Shown here one piece after another: positions 33,472-33,548 of a stretch of 33,548 nucleotides of DNA (position 1 is its first letter; each line of letters begins with the position of its first letter). This DNA comes from Puniceicoccales bacterium (GTDB taxonomy: Bacteria > Verrucomicrobiota > Verrucomicrobiia > Opitutales > UBA953). The notes below the pieces were generated by a model. The model did no database searches and had not been told where the DNA came from. It saw only the letters and a program-made list of their open reading frames with translations. The stretch is taken from the NCBI GenBank assembly GCA_031289285.1, contig JAITPT010000232.1, forward strand, positions 1 to 33,548, in the 5' to 3' direction. A program made the translations under genes and the position numbers.

Positions 33472-33548
33472 CGCCCCCGCCCCCCCCCACACACACCGCG
33501 CCCTACCCGCCCGAGTGCTGTCCGTGTTTTTGTCCGTGTCAGTCCGTG

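Larger units (their letters stand above)
33067..33548. other. Low-complexity gene-free end of the window
   Basis: No gene is visible in this stretch. Next to the prodomain-like gene is its leader, with a TTGACA hexamer on the minus strand at 33102-33107 but no good -10 box. Beyond it come G-runs (9 G at 33127-33135, 7 G at 33144-33150) and about three units of GTAGCTGGCGGG plus GGGCTGGGGCGGAGGG (33135-33215). Then follow a 10-bp tandem array, a C-rich block with six copies of GCCAACAGC (33331-33471), and a short inverted copy of the tandem array at the edge. The simple-sequence make-up extends beyond the window. Confidence 0.75.

Noticed and set aside
32315..33496. Minus-strand frame of 393 codons starting MCVGGGGGG
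   Set aside because: It translates simple repeats at the window edge and then a shifted frame of the prodomain-like gene.

Overview
The window looks like GC-rich chromosomal DNA from a Gram-negative, double-membrane bacterium. It is most likely a Verrucomicrobiota member near Opitutales/Opitutaceae. This is inferred from gene content (giant autotransporters built of beta-strand repeats, an extracellular metalloprotease with CHB_HEX, RCC1 and Ig modules, a PEGA protein with a Pro/Thr linker) and from the style of the intergenic palindromic repeats. It is not established by a marker gene. Ten protein genes are supported. Nine are on the minus strand and only the GH16 glucanase is on the plus strand. 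None of the ten starts has a recognisable Shine-Dalgarno sequence.

Layout, left to right. Positions 1-1570 hold most of a type I restriction-modification methyltransferase gene (hsdM) that runs off the left edge. Positions 1571-1859 are a scar: a truncated palindromic element, a small hairpin and the frameshifted first ~27 codons of an AAA-ATPase-like gene. Positions 1860-18202 carry two very large tandem paralogous autotransporters (2439 and 2984 aa). Upstream of them lie a membrane-anchored PEGA protein (18350-20191) and proA (20297-21610), all in the same direction. A G-rich simple repeat separates proA from the divergent secreted GH16 beta-glucanase (21839-22729).

Positions 22730-24277 hold no gene. 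They are a nest of repeats: 9-bp tandem repeats, palindromes, three ~175-266 bp direct repeats with a short motif family, and a large inverted repeat. The nest ends in a degenerate tRNA-Trp-like 5' half. Next come two adjacent RlaP-family nucleotidyltransferases (24278-25102 and 25155-26168). The C-terminal tail of the second is supplied by an 87-bp palindromic element whose truncated sister copy lies 23 kb away at 1660-1729.

Positions 26319-33066 carry a two-gene surface/secretion module. It consists of a 284-aa membrane-anchored protein whose C-terminal half looks like the propeptide of a reprolysin-type protease, and a 1928-aa secreted metzincin metalloprotease that lacks its own propeptide. 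The protease carries five CHB_HEX modules, a complete seven-repeat RCC1 propeller and seven Ig-like domains. The last ~460 bp are low-complexity tandem and inverted repeats with no gene.

As a whole the window is rich in cell-surface and secreted functions (adhesin-like autotransporters, a polysaccharide hydrolase, a modular protease). A DNA-modification gene and a putative RNA-repair pair are interspersed with repeat families. The most promising points are the split protease/prodomain pair and the RlaP pair next to a tRNA-half-like sequence.
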